64,000 bases of DNA from Rhodococcus rhodochrous (GTDB lineage Bacteria; Actinomycetota; Actinomycetes; Mycobacteriales; Mycobacteriaceae). The stretch is taken from the NCBI RefSeq assembly GCF_014854695.1, contig NZ_CP027557.1:4526001-4590000 (forward strand). Direction: 5' to 3'. Below, piece by piece: positions 54,640 to 62,904 of the stretch. The notes beneath the pieces were generated by a model, which saw nothing but the letters and a program-made list of their open reading frames with translations, was not told the origin of the DNA and ran no database searches. Within the stretch, counting starts at the first letter, position 1. The number at the start of each line of letters is the position of its first letter. The translations under genes and the position numbers were made by a program.

Positions 54640-55704
54640 TCAGCTGTCGACGCGCACCTCGTCGCCGGTGATGAGGAAGGTCATCAGGTCGGTGCCGACG
54701 GTCAGCGGGCCGTCGTAGTTCTCCCGGGTGCGTTCGACGAGCGTCTCCTCGGAGATCCCGGGGACGCGGCCGGGGATGCCGTTGACGATGTGGCTGTACA
54801 CGGCCATCTTCGGCTGGGTCTGCTCGAAGATGTCGCCTGCCTGCTGCGGGTTCGTATGGTGCGCGTACACGCTGGGCAGCGCAGACGGATCCTCGAAGTC
54901 GGCGACCTCGTGCACCAGCACGTCGACGCCTTCGCCGAACTTCAGAACGTTCTCGGTGGGCACGGTGTCGCCGCTGATGAGCACCGACTTGCCCGCATAG
55001 TCGACGCGATATCCGACCGCCGGCTGGATGGCACCGACCGGATCGTGCTCCACGGTGAACATGGTGACGGTGACGCCGTCCTGGTCGAAGACGACGCCGT
55101 CTTCCGCGAACTCGTGCGATTCGATCGGCGTGGTCGCGGGATCCACTTCCTTGTCCGCGACGCGCACATCGATGTCGTTGCGGTAGGTGCTCTGCATTCC
55201 GTCGCCGATGTTCCGGACGCCGACGGGTCCGTAGAGCTGGAAGGCTCCCTCGCGGCCACCGAGCGCCGGGACGTAGCTGCTCATCCAGAGGTCGGACAGA
55301 CCGTTGATGTGGTCGGAGTGGAAGTGGGTGAGGAAGACGGCATCGACCTGACCGACCGGCACGCCGGCCTGCGTGAGGCGCACCGTGGCTCCGCGTCCTG
55401 CATCGAAGACGAGGTTCAAGCCGTTGGCCTGGACCAGCGTGGACATGCCGTAACGCTCGGTGCTCGGCACCGGGCTGCCCGTGCCGAGCAGCGTCACACG
55501 CATCTCGCCCTCGGCGGGAGCTTCGGAGGCCGGGTGAGCGGAGTCCGTGGGCGAACCATCCGACGCCGTCGTTTCCTGGGCTGCGGGTGTCTCCTGAGCT
55601 GCAGATTCACCGGAGCTGCAGCCCGTGAGTGCGAGCGCGAGAACACCCGACACCACTACTGCCGCCGTGCGGATCCGGCCGAATTCGAATGAGCGTCGTG
55701 ACAC
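54640..55704 (-). CDS. MBL-fold metallo-hydrolase lipoprotein
   Basis: A 354-residue exported metallo-beta-lactamase-fold hydrolase. Signal peptide with lipobox VLALALTGCSS, an acidic Ser/Ala/Glu-rich stalk, then the fold: RVTLLGTGSPVPS, the metal motif THFHSDHING (HxHxDH), SVLISGDTVPTE, LVHEVADFED, YAHHTNPQQAGDIF and YSHIVNGIPG. The arrangement is closest to RNase Z/arylsulfatase-like or GumP-like hydrolases; being extracellular, it is not a tRNase. Start: GTG 55704 behind AAGGAA. The upstream region holds a near-perfect inverted repeat that may be an operator. Substrate unknown. Confidence 0.9.
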   Translation of the reverse strand: MSRRSFEFGRIRTAAVVVSGVLALALTGCSSGESAAQETPAAQETTASDGSPTDSAHPASEAPAEGEMRVTLLGTGSPVPSTERYGMSTLVQANGLNLVFDAGRGATVRLTQAGVPVGQVDAVFLTHFHSDHINGLSDLWMSSYVPALGGREGAFQLYGPVGVRNIGDGMQSTYRNDIDVRVADKEVDPATTPIESHEFAEDGVVFDQDGVTVTMFTVEHDPVGAIQPAVGYRVDYAGKSVLISGDTVPTENVLKFGEGVDVLVHEVADFEDPSALPSVYAHHTNPQQAGDIFEQTQPKMAVYSHIVNGIPGRVPGISEETLVERTRENYDGPLTVGTDLMTFLITGDEVRVDS

Positions 55705-55736
55705 CGAAGGTTCCTTCCAAGGGAACGAGAGATTCT

Positions 55737-55773
55737 GTACGCACGGCGTACGTAGTGAACGCTGTGCGTACAT
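55737..55773. promoter_or_regulatory. Putative operator upstream of the MBL-fold gene
   Basis: A 16-bp inverted repeat, TGTACGCACGGCGTAC on the left against TGTACGCACAGCGTTC read from the right strand, separated by 5 bases (14 of 16 match). It lies 33-69 bases upstream of the start, the usual position for a repressor site. No candidate repressor gene is adjacent. Confidence 0.6.
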
Positions 55774-55828
55774 ACTGTGCGGGTCATCACAGCGGAAAGT
55801 CAAATCACGATTGGGTGTCGGAGATCGA

Positions 55829-55862
55829 GAACGGCCCCGGAGTCGAAACCCCGAGGCCGTTC
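55829..55862 (-). terminator. Terminator after the choloylglycine-hydrolase-like gene
   Basis: A hairpin with arms GAACGGCC/GGCCGTTC extended by CGG pairs, 15 bases past the stop at 55877. A nearly identical hairpin ends the next gene at 56925-56961. Confidence 0.75.
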
Positions 55863-55876
55863 CGATCGAGCTGCGG

Positions 55877-56848
55877 TCAGTTCTGCATGAGGACCTGCTG
55901 GCTCTTCACCAGCGGATACGACGCCAGTTCGCTCCCGTCGAGATCCTCTTTGTGCATGTCCACACCGGTGATCTGACTGTTCTCGTAGGTGCGGTAGTAG
56001 TAGATGCCCCTGTGGGTGTTACAGCACGACGAGTAGATGGTGATCTCGTACTTGTCCTCGAGCCGAACACATCCCCGCTGCTGTTCCACGGAACCGAGGA
56101 TGTGGAAGAACTGGCTGATCGCCTCGGACTCCGAGTCGCCCGATACCGAATTCACCTTGGTGAAGGCGGCCTTGACGAAACGCGACATCGACGACAGGTC
56201 TCCCGGCAACCCCACAGCACCGAGGCCGCGACTGTAGGTATCGAAGGGGATCTCCTTCGAGAAGCGCGGCTCGGGTGGATCGACCGACAGACTCATGTAG
56301 TTGTTGATGTTGAACAACTGGATGTCGAAGGTCGGATTGTTCGTGAGGACCTGGATCGGGTTGTCGTGGACCTTCAAGCCCTCGGCGACGGATTCGACGG
56401 TAATGGACTCGTCCCGGTCGGAAATGATCCAGTGCAGCGGGGACGGCGGGAACTCCTCACTGAACGCAATGTCGACGATGCGCACGTCCGCAAGCGCGTC
56501 CCGCACCTGCGCGACGGTCTCGAACTGTCCGAGCACCCAGGGGATGAACTCGAACGACGCGACGTTCGTCCCGTCCTCCGAAACGGGCTTGTAGTCGGCA
56601 TTGTCGGGGAAATTCAGCCCCGCCATGCTCAAGCCCTTCTCGTTGGTCGCGTCGTAGTAGAGCGGATAACCCTCGGCTACCGTCGCCATGCCGATCATGG
56701 CGTGATGCGTCTTCAGTGGCGGCACCTTACGGAACTCGAACGGGAAGTTCCGCGGCGTGACCGTCACCGCTTCCCGGTAGGAGTATTCGAGGTCGAGATT
56801 CCGGCCGAAATAGTGGTCCTTGGCGGTGTAGTTGGCGGCTGTGCACAT
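55877..56848 (-). CDS. Choloylglycine hydrolase/penicillin V acylase-family Ntn hydrolase
   Basis: A 323-residue linear amide hydrolase. The nucleophile Cys follows Met directly (MCTAANY), then GRNLDLEYSY (the Arg and Asp of the active site), NEKGLSMAGLNFPDNADY (the Asn/Asp region) and VLTNNPTFDIQLFNINNYMS (the conserved Asn), with Arg in SRGLGAVGLPGDLSSMSRF. These are the residues of bile-salt hydrolases and penicillin V acylases in the Gram-positive cluster. ATG 56848 lies behind GGAGG at 7 bases, so no signal peptide is present and the enzyme is cytoplasmic. Its substrate here could be conjugated bile acids, penicillin V or N-acyl homoserine lactones. Confidence 0.93.
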   Translation of the reverse strand: MCTAANYTAKDHYFGRNLDLEYSYREAVTVTPRNFPFEFRKVPPLKTHHAMIGMATVAEGYPLYYDATNEKGLSMAGLNFPDNADYKPVSEDGTNVASFEFIPWVLGQFETVAQVRDALADVRIVDIAFSEEFPPSPLHWIISDRDESITVESVAEGLKVHDNPIQVLTNNPTFDIQLFNINNYMSLSVDPPEPRFSKEIPFDTYSRGLGAVGLPGDLSSMSRFVKAAFTKVNSVSGDSESEAISQFFHILGSVEQQRGCVRLEDKYEITIYSSCCNTHRGIYYYRTYENSQITGVDMHKEDLDGSELASYPLVKSQQVLMQN

Positions 56849-56924
56849 GCGGCTACCTCCGGACTGTTTCGTCCCACGGTATCGGCATATGCGTGGACGC
56901 ATGGCGGTTCGGACGGTCCCATAC

Positions 56925-56961
56925 GAGAACGGCCCCGGAGTCGAACTCCGAGGCCGTTCTC
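56925..56961 (-). terminator. Terminator after the second WcaJ-like gene
   Basis: A hairpin with arms GAGAACGGCC/GGCCGTTCTC plus CGGAG/CTCCG, 12 bases past the stop. It is a near copy of the hairpin at 55829-55862. Confidence 0.8.
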
Positions 56962-56972
56962 TTCGCGCTTGC

Positions 56973-58501
56973 TCAGTAGGCGCCGTCGCTGGCGAGCACT
57001 GCCTTGACGGTCTTACCGATGATCAACACATCCGAGACCATCGACCAGTTCTCCACATACGACAGGTCCAGGCGCACCGACTCGTCCCACGACAGATCCG
57101 ACCGGCCACTGACCTGCCAGAGCCCGGTCACACCCGGACGCACCAGCAGGCGACGCTTGACCCGACCGTCGTAGGCCTCCACCTCACGCCGCAACGGCGG
57201 ACGCGGACCCACCACACTCATCTCCCCGCGAATGACGTTGAGGAACTGCGGGAGTTCGTCGATGCTGAACCGGCGCATGATCTTGCCGATACGGGTGACG
57301 CGGGGGTCGTCCTTCATCTTGAACAACGGACCCGCACCCTCGTTCTGCGCCAACAGGGTGTCGACCATCTTGTCGGCGTTGGCGACCATCGACCGGAACT
57401 TGATCATCCCGAACGGCGTGCCATCGATACCGATGCGCTCGGCCTTGTAGAAGACCGGACCCCGATCCTCGAGCTTGATCAACAGCGCGACCACCGCGAA
57501 CACCGGCGCCAACGCCACCAGCGCCGCGCCGGCGAAGACCAGATCGAAGATCCGCTTCCCCGACCGCTTCGCCCCGTGATAGCTCGGCTTCTCCACATGG
57601 ATCAACGGCAGACCGGCCACCGGGCGCATCTCGATCCGCGGACCGGCTACATCGACCACACCCGTGGCGACCACCAGGTCGGTGTCGAGCGGCTCGAGCT
57701 CCCAGACCAGATCGTGCAAACCATCGCTGCCCAGGGTCTCGGTGGCGGTGACCACCACCGTGTCCGCCCCCGACAACTTGAGCGCCTCGACCACCGAATG
57801 CTCGTCGCCGTAGATGGTGATCTCCCGGCCGTCGACATCGATCACATCCCCGGCCGCACCCGAATAACGCGGCACACAGACCCCACGACGCGGTAACCCT
57901 CCCCGTCCTTCCGGGAGAAGGTGCTCGCCATGTGCCGCACCGCCCGCGCACCACCGACCACCAGCACCGACGTCTGGAACTCACCCCGAGCACGCTTGCG
58001 CGCGATCACCTTCCGCCACACCCACCGAGTGAGCAGCAAGCCGGCGAGGCCGACCGGCAACGCAATGGCAAGGAACCCGCGCGCGATCTGCTGGTTGGCG
58101 ATGAGCGCGATGATGGCGATGGTGCCGAACATGGCGAGCGTCGCCGAAATGACTCGCTGATACTCGTCGTAGCCGGCACCGATCACTCGACGCGACCGCG
58201 TGCGGAACAGGCTCAGTGCGCCCAACCACGCGACGATGATGGTCGCGGACGTCAACGAGTACTCGAGTGCTGCGCCCTCCCCGGCCAGCAAGAGTTCCTC
58301 GGATCCGAACCGCACCCACTGCGCCAGCAAGACGGACAGCACCACGGCAAGCGCGTCCGTGACGTAGGGCCGCTTGACGTAGGCGTCCTGCCACTTCCAC
58401 CGATTGACGCCGGTGCCGGGCGACGCGTCCGCGGGGGCACGGTTCTGTGCACCCCGCGGAGCGTCGAACGGGTCGACCCCTCGATCATCGACCGTCGTCA
58501 T
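56973..58501 (-). pseudogene. Polyprenyl glycosylphosphotransferase (WcaJ-like), frameshifted paralogue
   Basis: Two overlapping frames make up one gene: the N-terminal 219 codons (58501 to about 57880; helices and [19 protein letters not shown]) and the C-terminal 300 codons (from about 57885; PRYSGAAGDVIDVDG through the catalytic [18 protein letters not shown] and [16 protein letters not shown]). At the junction the intact paralogue reads [13 protein letters not shown]. This copy reads GTGGGGTCTG where one more G would keep the frame. A G5-to-G4 slip therefore explains the break. It may be a mutation, a phase-variation state or a sequencing error. The leader motif and a 6-codon uORF precede it, as in the intact copy. 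Confidence 0.88.
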
Positions 58502-58541
58502 CCCGCAGTCCTCCCCATAAGTGGCGTCTCCTCCCCGAGAC
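58498..58541 (-). promoter_or_regulatory. GTCTCGGGGAGGAGAC leader motif (copy 3) with 6-codon uORF
   Basis: The motif (58526-58541) is identical to that at 49180-49195. It is followed by a 6-codon ORF, ATG at 58518 encoding MGRTAG, whose TGA overlaps the ATG at 58501. The uORF itself holds GGGGAGG, which may serve as ribosome site for the main gene. Confidence 0.55.
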
Positions 58542-58874
58542 AGAACTTAGTCTTGTCGCAGATCAGCCGGGAAATCCAGACCCATCGTCCGAGACGATCG
58601 TGGGGTTGTGTCCTGTGTTCGGTTGAATCTCTTGGGCTTCGAGCGCATCTACCTGCGTGTAGCCCCGAGCGTCCGAAAAACAGAAAGTGATTACAATCAC
58701 TTTTACGTAACGCTCCCGTTCAGGATTCAGAGTCCGACGAACCCGGCCGCCAGAGCCGCAGCAGCGAATACTGTTACTGCGAGTTCACGAAACATCAAGA
58801 GTCCGCACGTAGTTGGCGGAGAGATCATGCGACTCGCACGGGAGGTGGGCTCACCAACCGAAGCCACCGCATCT
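58542..58874. other. Promoter-containing gap upstream of the second WcaJ-like gene
   Basis: About 330 bases with no supported gene. It should hold the promoter of the sugar transferase at its left side. The 89-codon plus-strand frame (58608-58877) has no ribosome site and an implausible composition. Local AT-rich stretches (for example near 58680-58710) may be the promoter. Confidence 0.4.
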
Positions 58875-58938
58875 TGACGCGGTGAAACGGGGTTCGCCCG
58901 GCCTGTTGCAGGGGCGAACCTCGTTTCACCGCGTCAAC
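58875..58938. terminator. Very strong hairpin terminator
   Basis: 26-base arms (left begins TTGACGCGGTGAAACG) that pair at 25 of 26 positions around a 12-base loop. It lies 10 bases after the stop of the dioxygenase remnant at 58949, in minus-strand reading. Confidence 0.85.
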
Positions 58939-58948
58939 CTGTGGGGGT

Positions 58949-59124
58949 CAGACGCCCCCGGGCGCGAGCACGATGTCGAACCGGGCCTTCGCCCAGGAGC
59001 GGTCCCCCAGATCGCGTCCGTCCGGCGTCGGCGTGCCCGGCGACTGCTGCGCAAACTCCTTGACGAGCGAGTCCTTCACGCCGAAAACGCTGTCGCCGAA
59101 GAATCCATCCCTGACGGGCGTCGT
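58949..59124 (-). pseudogene. Remnant of an intradiol dioxygenase (hydroxyquinol 1,2-dioxygenase-like), C-terminal end
   Basis: About 58 codons directly after the stop of the NTF2-like gene, in the same frame, read as the C-terminus of an intradiol ring-cleavage dioxygenase: [15 protein letters not shown] and ARFDIVLAP, ending in TGA at 58951-58949. The active-site region is missing and there is no start codon of its own. It looks like the tail of a deleted gene that was once part of this catabolic cluster. Confidence 0.65.
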
Positions 59125-59655
59125 TCAGAGGCCCTTCAGGAAACTGAAGAAGCCCGGCGTGTGCACCTCACGCAGGCGGGTGAGTTTGCGGTAGGAGATC
59201 AGCCAGACACCGTCGACCCTGCGGTATTCCTCGTGGTAGTGACCCCACCCGTGCAGCGACTCCTCGACGCCGTCGTTGTCCCACCACAGCTGGTCCTCCA
59301 TCGCCCAGATGCCGCGGGCCGTGGTGGCGGATTCGAGGACGATCTCCGGGCAGTGACCGTGGTGTGCGGAGGTGATCGACACCGGTCCGTCGAGGAAGTT
59401 GCTGATGGCGCGGGTGAGTGCCTCGCGACCCACCACACGACCGGCTTCTTCACCGGTGCGGGGCTGCTTGTCGCTGGGGAGTCCACCCCACGTCTCGCTC
59501 ACCACGTCCTCGGTGTGCAGAGTGGGGTACAGCTCCCACTGCTTGGTGTCCATCACCCGCAGCCGAGCTGCGAAGACCTGCTGGATCTCGTGGATGGCGA
59601 GAAGCTGTTCGGCCGCAGACAGATCACTGATCGGGCGGGCCGTGGTCTCGGTCAT
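59125..59655 (-). CDS. NTF2-like/SnoaL-family protein
   Basis: A 176-residue cone-shaped alpha+beta-barrel protein: an N-terminal helix (AEQLLAIHEIQQVFAARLRVM), DTKQWELYPTLHTEDVVSE and a sheet-rich half with GWGHYHEEYRRVDGVWLISY. Relatives act as small hydrolases, isomerases or ring-hydroxylation accessory proteins in aromatic and steroid catabolism. ATG 59655 lies behind GGAAGG. It is divergent from the HsaA-like gene, with a palindromic site between them, so the two are likely co-regulated. Confidence 0.82.
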   Translation of the reverse strand: MTETTARPISDLSAAEQLLAIHEIQQVFAARLRVMDTKQWELYPTLHTEDVVSETWGGLPSDKQPRTGEEAGRVVGREALTRAISNFLDGPVSITSAHHGHCPEIVLESATTARGIWAMEDQLWWDNDGVEESLHGWGHYHEEYRRVDGVWLISYRKLTRLREVHTPGFFSFLKGL

Positions 59656-59787
59656 GGCGATCCTTCCGGAGCAGGCGGTCACCGGCCTGTCTACCGGCCC
59701 TCGGACGCAATCTCCTGCAACGTCCCGCTGATCGGAACAACAGCCGGCCCGCCGAAGGGGGCGGACCCCATCCGTGTTGCCCGGATG

Positions 59788-59802
59788 TCCCGTTCAACGG
59801 AA
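59788..59802. promoter_or_regulatory. Palindromic operator between divergent catabolic genes
   Basis: A perfect 11-base palindrome CCGTTCAACGG (59790-59800), with flanks extending the symmetry, in the 286-bp divergent promoter region. It differs from the TTGATC-N4-GATCAA sites near the IclR genes, so it may bind another regulator. Confidence 0.5.
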
Positions 59803-59941
59803 ACATCGGTGCGCGATCACATCACGGGCTGGGACTGTTCGATACGCCACACCTGCACAGCGCAGGTCGCTCCGTTACGCGGAGCACCCCCTCCCACACA
59901 GTCCCGGCTCACAGCAGCCGATCCCAGGAAGAGTCACCGTC

Positions 59942-61114
59942 ATGGGTCAGGTATTGGACAGGATCATGCAGCACGCGGACGAGATCCGCGCCGAGGGTGT
60001 CGAGGGCGACAAGCTCATGCGCCTCACCGACACCACCGCGAAGCGCCTGCGTGACTCCGGCATCATCCGCACCTTCCAGCCGAAAGAGTACGGCGGTTTC
60101 GAAGGCCACCCGCGTGAGGCGGCCGAGACCATCATGGCGCTCGGTGCACTCGACGGCGCGACGGGCTGGGTCGCCGGCATCGTCGGCGTTCATCCGTGGG
60201 AGCTCGCTTTCTTCGACCCCAAGGCCCAGGAGGAGATCTGGGGCGAGGACAACGACATGTGGATGGCCTCGCCGTACGCACCGATGGGTGTCGCGGTGCC
60301 CGTCGACGGCGGATACATCCTCAACGGCCGCTGGTCGTTCTCGTCCGGCACCGACCACTGCGGCTGGATCATGATCGGTGCCGCCGTCGGCGACAAGGAC
60401 GGCAACCGTACCGGCAAGGTGCTGCACGTCGTGCTTCCCCGCTCCGATTACGAGATCGACCAGGACAGCTGGAACGTCATCGGCCTGCGCGGCACGGGTT
60501 CGAAGGACCTGATCATCAAGGACGCCTTCATCCCCGAGCACCGCACGATCGACGCCGACATCGTGCTCAGCGGCAACGGCTGGCGCCACGCGGGTCGTGA
60601 CGAGACGCTGTACAAGTTCCCCTTCTCGTACATCTTCCCGCTGGGCATCACCGCGTCGCTGATCGGCATGACCGAAGGTGCCCTCGCCTGCTACGTCGCA
60701 GCTCAGAAGGAGCGCGTCCAGGTTTCGGGCATTCCGATCAAGGAGGACCCGTACGTCCTGTTCGCGATCAGCGAGGCGGCCGCCGAGATCTCCGCGTCGC
60801 GGCTCGCGCTGCTCGAGACCGTCGACCGCTTCTGGGACAAGACGGACCGCGGTGAGGAGATCAGCTTCGAGGAGCGCGCCATCGGACGTCGCACCCAGAT
60901 CTCGGCCGCGTGGCGGGCCGTGCGGGCGATGGACGAGATCTTCGCGCGTGCCGGCGGTGCCGCGGTGCACCTGAAGACGCCGATGCAGCGTTTCTGGCGC
61001 GACGCACACGTCGGCCTGACGCACGCCATCCATGTGCCCGGCCTGATCTACCACTCCGCAGCCCTGACGCAGCTCGGTGGCGACCCGCAGGGTCCCTACC
61101 GCGCGATGATCTGA
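59942..61114 (+). CDS. Flavin-dependent monooxygenase, HsaA-like (acyl-CoA dehydrogenase fold)
   Basis: A 390-residue group D flavin monooxygenase that hydroxylates a phenol using reduced flavin from a separate reductase. The segments GATGWVAGIVGVHPWELAFFD, SPYAPMGVAVPVDGGYILNG, WSFSSGTDHCGWIMIGAAVG, GLRGTGSKDLIIKDAFIPEH and MQRFWRDAHVGLTHA match HsaA, which converts 3-HSA to the catechol 3,4-DHSA in steroid breakdown. The adjoining extradiol dioxygenase gives the usual next step. No reductase gene is in the window, and other steroid genes are absent, so the true substrate may be another phenol. Start: ATG 59942 behind AGGAAGAG. Confidence 0.9.
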   Translation: MGQVLDRIMQHADEIRAEGVEGDKLMRLTDTTAKRLRDSGIIRTFQPKEYGGFEGHPREAAETIMALGALDGATGWVAGIVGVHPWELAFFDPKAQEEIWGEDNDMWMASPYAPMGVAVPVDGGYILNGRWSFSSGTDHCGWIMIGAAVGDKDGNRTGKVLHVVLPRSDYEIDQDSWNVIGLRGTGSKDLIIKDAFIPEHRTIDADIVLSGNGWRHAGRDETLYKFPFSYIFPLGITASLIGMTEGALACYVAAQKERVQVSGIPIKEDPYVLFAISEAAAEISASRLALLETVDRFWDKTDRGEEISFEERAIGRRTQISAAWRAVRAMDEIFARAGGAAVHLKTPMQRFWRDAHVGLTHAIHVPGLIYHSAALTQLGGDPQGPYRAMI

Positions 61115-61143
61115 TTCCCCCCTTCACTTTCGAGGACGATGAC

Positions 61144-62055
61144 ATGACTGAACTGAGAGGTCTCGGCTACCTCCGCATCCAGACGCAGGACGTGCCGCGT
61201 TGGCGCGCCCTGCTCCTCGACGGGCTCGGCATGGCCGAGGGAACCGGCCCCGAGGCCGACGGCTTCTACGCCCGCATCGACGAGCGCCGCTCCCGCATCC
61301 AGGTGCTGCCCGGCGATTCCGACAAGGCCCTGGCCGTGGGCTGGGAGGTGCGTGACGAGTTCGCGCTCCAGCGAGTGCGCGAGGCCGTCGAGAAGTCGGG
61401 ACGCACCGTCGAGGTGCTCTCGCACAAGGAAGCGACCTACATCGACGCCGAGGGCGCCATCGCGTTCGAGGATCCGGCCGGAACCCGCCTCGAAGTGTTC
61501 TTCGGGCCGGTTCTCGACCACAGCCCGGTCGTGACGCGGTTCGGCGGACGCTGGGTGACCGGCGGCCTCGGCCTGGGTCACGTCGTGCTGCCGACGGCGA
61601 ACTTTGCCGAGACGTACGAGTTCTACACGCAGGTTCTCGGTTTCCTGCCGCGCGGCTCGATCCGTCTCGACGAGGACGGCCTCGTGCGGGTCCGCTTCCT
61701 CGGTATCAACGAACGCCACCACAGCCTCGCGCTGTGCCCGGCTCCGCCGAACGAGGAGCCCGGCCTGGTGCACCTGATGACCGAGGTCGACACCCTCGAC
61801 GCGGTCGGCCAGGCCCTCGATCGGGTGAACAAGCTCGACTTCTCGATCTCGTCGACGCTCGGCCGGCACACCAACGACAAGATGATCTCGTTCTACGTCC
61901 GCGCACCCGGCGGCTGGGATCTCGAGTTCGGTACCGAAGGCATGCTCGTCGACGAGCGTCACTACACGTCCGAGGAGATCACGGCGGATGCGTACTGGGG
62001 TCACGACCAGTCGGGATCCGAGCCGCTGAAGGCGTTCCTGCCTCCCACTGCCTGA
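61144..62055 (+). CDS. Type I extradiol dioxygenase, HsaC/BphC-like (two-domain VOC)
   Basis: A 303-residue meta-cleavage dioxygenase. The N-terminal VOC repeat (LRGLGYLRIQTQDVPRWRAL) lacks metal ligands as usual. The C-terminal repeat carries the iron ligands: His in GLGLGHVVLPTANF, His in STLGRHTNDKMISFYVR, and Glu in APGGWDLEFGTEGM. Auxiliary His in GINERHHSLAL. It opens the ring next to the catechol hydroxyls. It follows the HsaA-like gene by 29 bases with its own start ATG 61144, so the two form an operon: hydroxylation then ring cleavage. Substrate unknown, but a substituted catechol is certain for the family. Confidence 0.93.
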   Translation: MTELRGLGYLRIQTQDVPRWRALLLDGLGMAEGTGPEADGFYARIDERRSRIQVLPGDSDKALAVGWEVRDEFALQRVREAVEKSGRTVEVLSHKEATYIDAEGAIAFEDPAGTRLEVFFGPVLDHSPVVTRFGGRWVTGGLGLGHVVLPTANFAETYEFYTQVLGFLPRGSIRLDEDGLVRVRFLGINERHHSLALCPAPPNEEPGLVHLMTEVDTLDAVGQALDRVNKLDFSISSTLGRHTNDKMISFYVRAPGGWDLEFGTEGMLVDERHYTSEEITADAYWGHDQSGSEPLKAFLPPTA

Positions 62056-62173
62056 CATCCCACGGGCCTGTCCGACGAATGCACCGCGACTTCCGGTCGC
62101 GGTGCATTTTTCGTCGGTCTTGAAATTCGTTCTTCCGCAGAGCTCCGAGTGGCGCTACAGTCGTAGATACTCA

Positions 62174-62189
62174 TTGATCGGTCGATCAA
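62174..62189. promoter_or_regulatory. IclR-type operator 1 (TTGATC-N4-GATCAA)
   Basis: A 16-bp palindrome TTGATC-GGTC-GATCAA, 26 bases upstream of the first IclR gene. The same 6+6 arms recur before the second IclR gene. Confidence 0.7.
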
Positions 62190-62214
62190 TCAACGACACG
62201 CCACGGAGAAGACC

Positions 62215-62880
62215 ATGTCCGAAGTCCTCCCCACCCCCTCGTCCGTCATGGACCGCGTCGGCCTTCTGCTCGAACCGTTCCGCGACACGGACGGACTGAC
62301 CCTCACCGAACTGTGCCGACGAACGGGCTTCCCCCGCTCGTCGGCCCATCGCATGCTTCTCCAGCTCGTGCGGGTCGGATGGATGCGTCGCAGCGGCACC
62401 ACCTATCACCTCGGCCCGAAGATCGTCGAGCTCGGCGCCCTCGCGCAGGCACACGACCGGATCCACAGCGCCGCCCTCCGCTCGATGTACGACCTGCACC
62501 GAGAGACCGGTCTCGCCGTCCACCTGACCGTTCTCGACGACGACCAGGTCATCTACCTGGAGAAGGTGAGCGGCGCGCAGTTCACCGACACCACCTGGGC
62601 GGGCCAGCGGCGTCCCGCCGAGGACACCGTCGCCGGCCTGGCGCTGCTCGCCCGACGCGACGGGCACCATCCTGCCCTGAGCGGCCCCGACGGATACACG
62701 CTCGCCGGTGGTGTCGTGTACGGCGGTGAATGCTTCCGGCACGCCGTCGCCGCGTTCGCCGCAGGGGACGGGGAGATCGCCGCACTCTCACTTGCCGGCC
62801 CCGTCGAGGCGCTCGGCGAAGACGCGACCCGGCGGCTGCGTCGGGCAGCCGACCACCTGGAAGCGACCCTGACCGCGTGA
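62215..62880 (+). CDS. IclR-family regulator 1
   Basis: A 221-residue regulator, a little short for the family. The winged-helix N-terminus reads TELCRRTGFPRSSAHRMLLQLVRVGWMRRSG, with the ligand domain (IHSAALRSMYDLHRETGLAVHL, DDQVIYLEKVSG). The C-terminal end is reduced compared with IclR 2: it lacks the usual region after GECFRHAVAAF. ATG 62215 follows the operator palindrome, so autoregulation is likely. The HsaA-like/HsaC-like pair upstream on the same strand is the obvious target. Confidence 0.88.
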   Translation: MSEVLPTPSSVMDRVGLLLEPFRDTDGLTLTELCRRTGFPRSSAHRMLLQLVRVGWMRRSGTTYHLGPKIVELGALAQAHDRIHSAALRSMYDLHRETGLAVHLTVLDDDQVIYLEKVSGAQFTDTTWAGQRRPAEDTVAGLALLARRDGHHPALSGPDGYTLAGGVVYGGECFRHAVAAFAAGDGEIAALSLAGPVEALGEDATRRLRRAADHLEATLTA

Positions 62881-62904
62881 CACCACGCCCTGTCCACAGC
62901 CCCG

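Noticed and set aside
55625-57007. Plus-strand frame of 460 codons opposite the Ntn hydrolase
   Set aside because: Antisense shadow; the minus strand has the Cys nucleophile start and a good ribosome site.
58608-58877. 89-codon plus-strand frame before the big hairpin
   Set aside because: No ribosome site and no family; it runs into the terminator stem.
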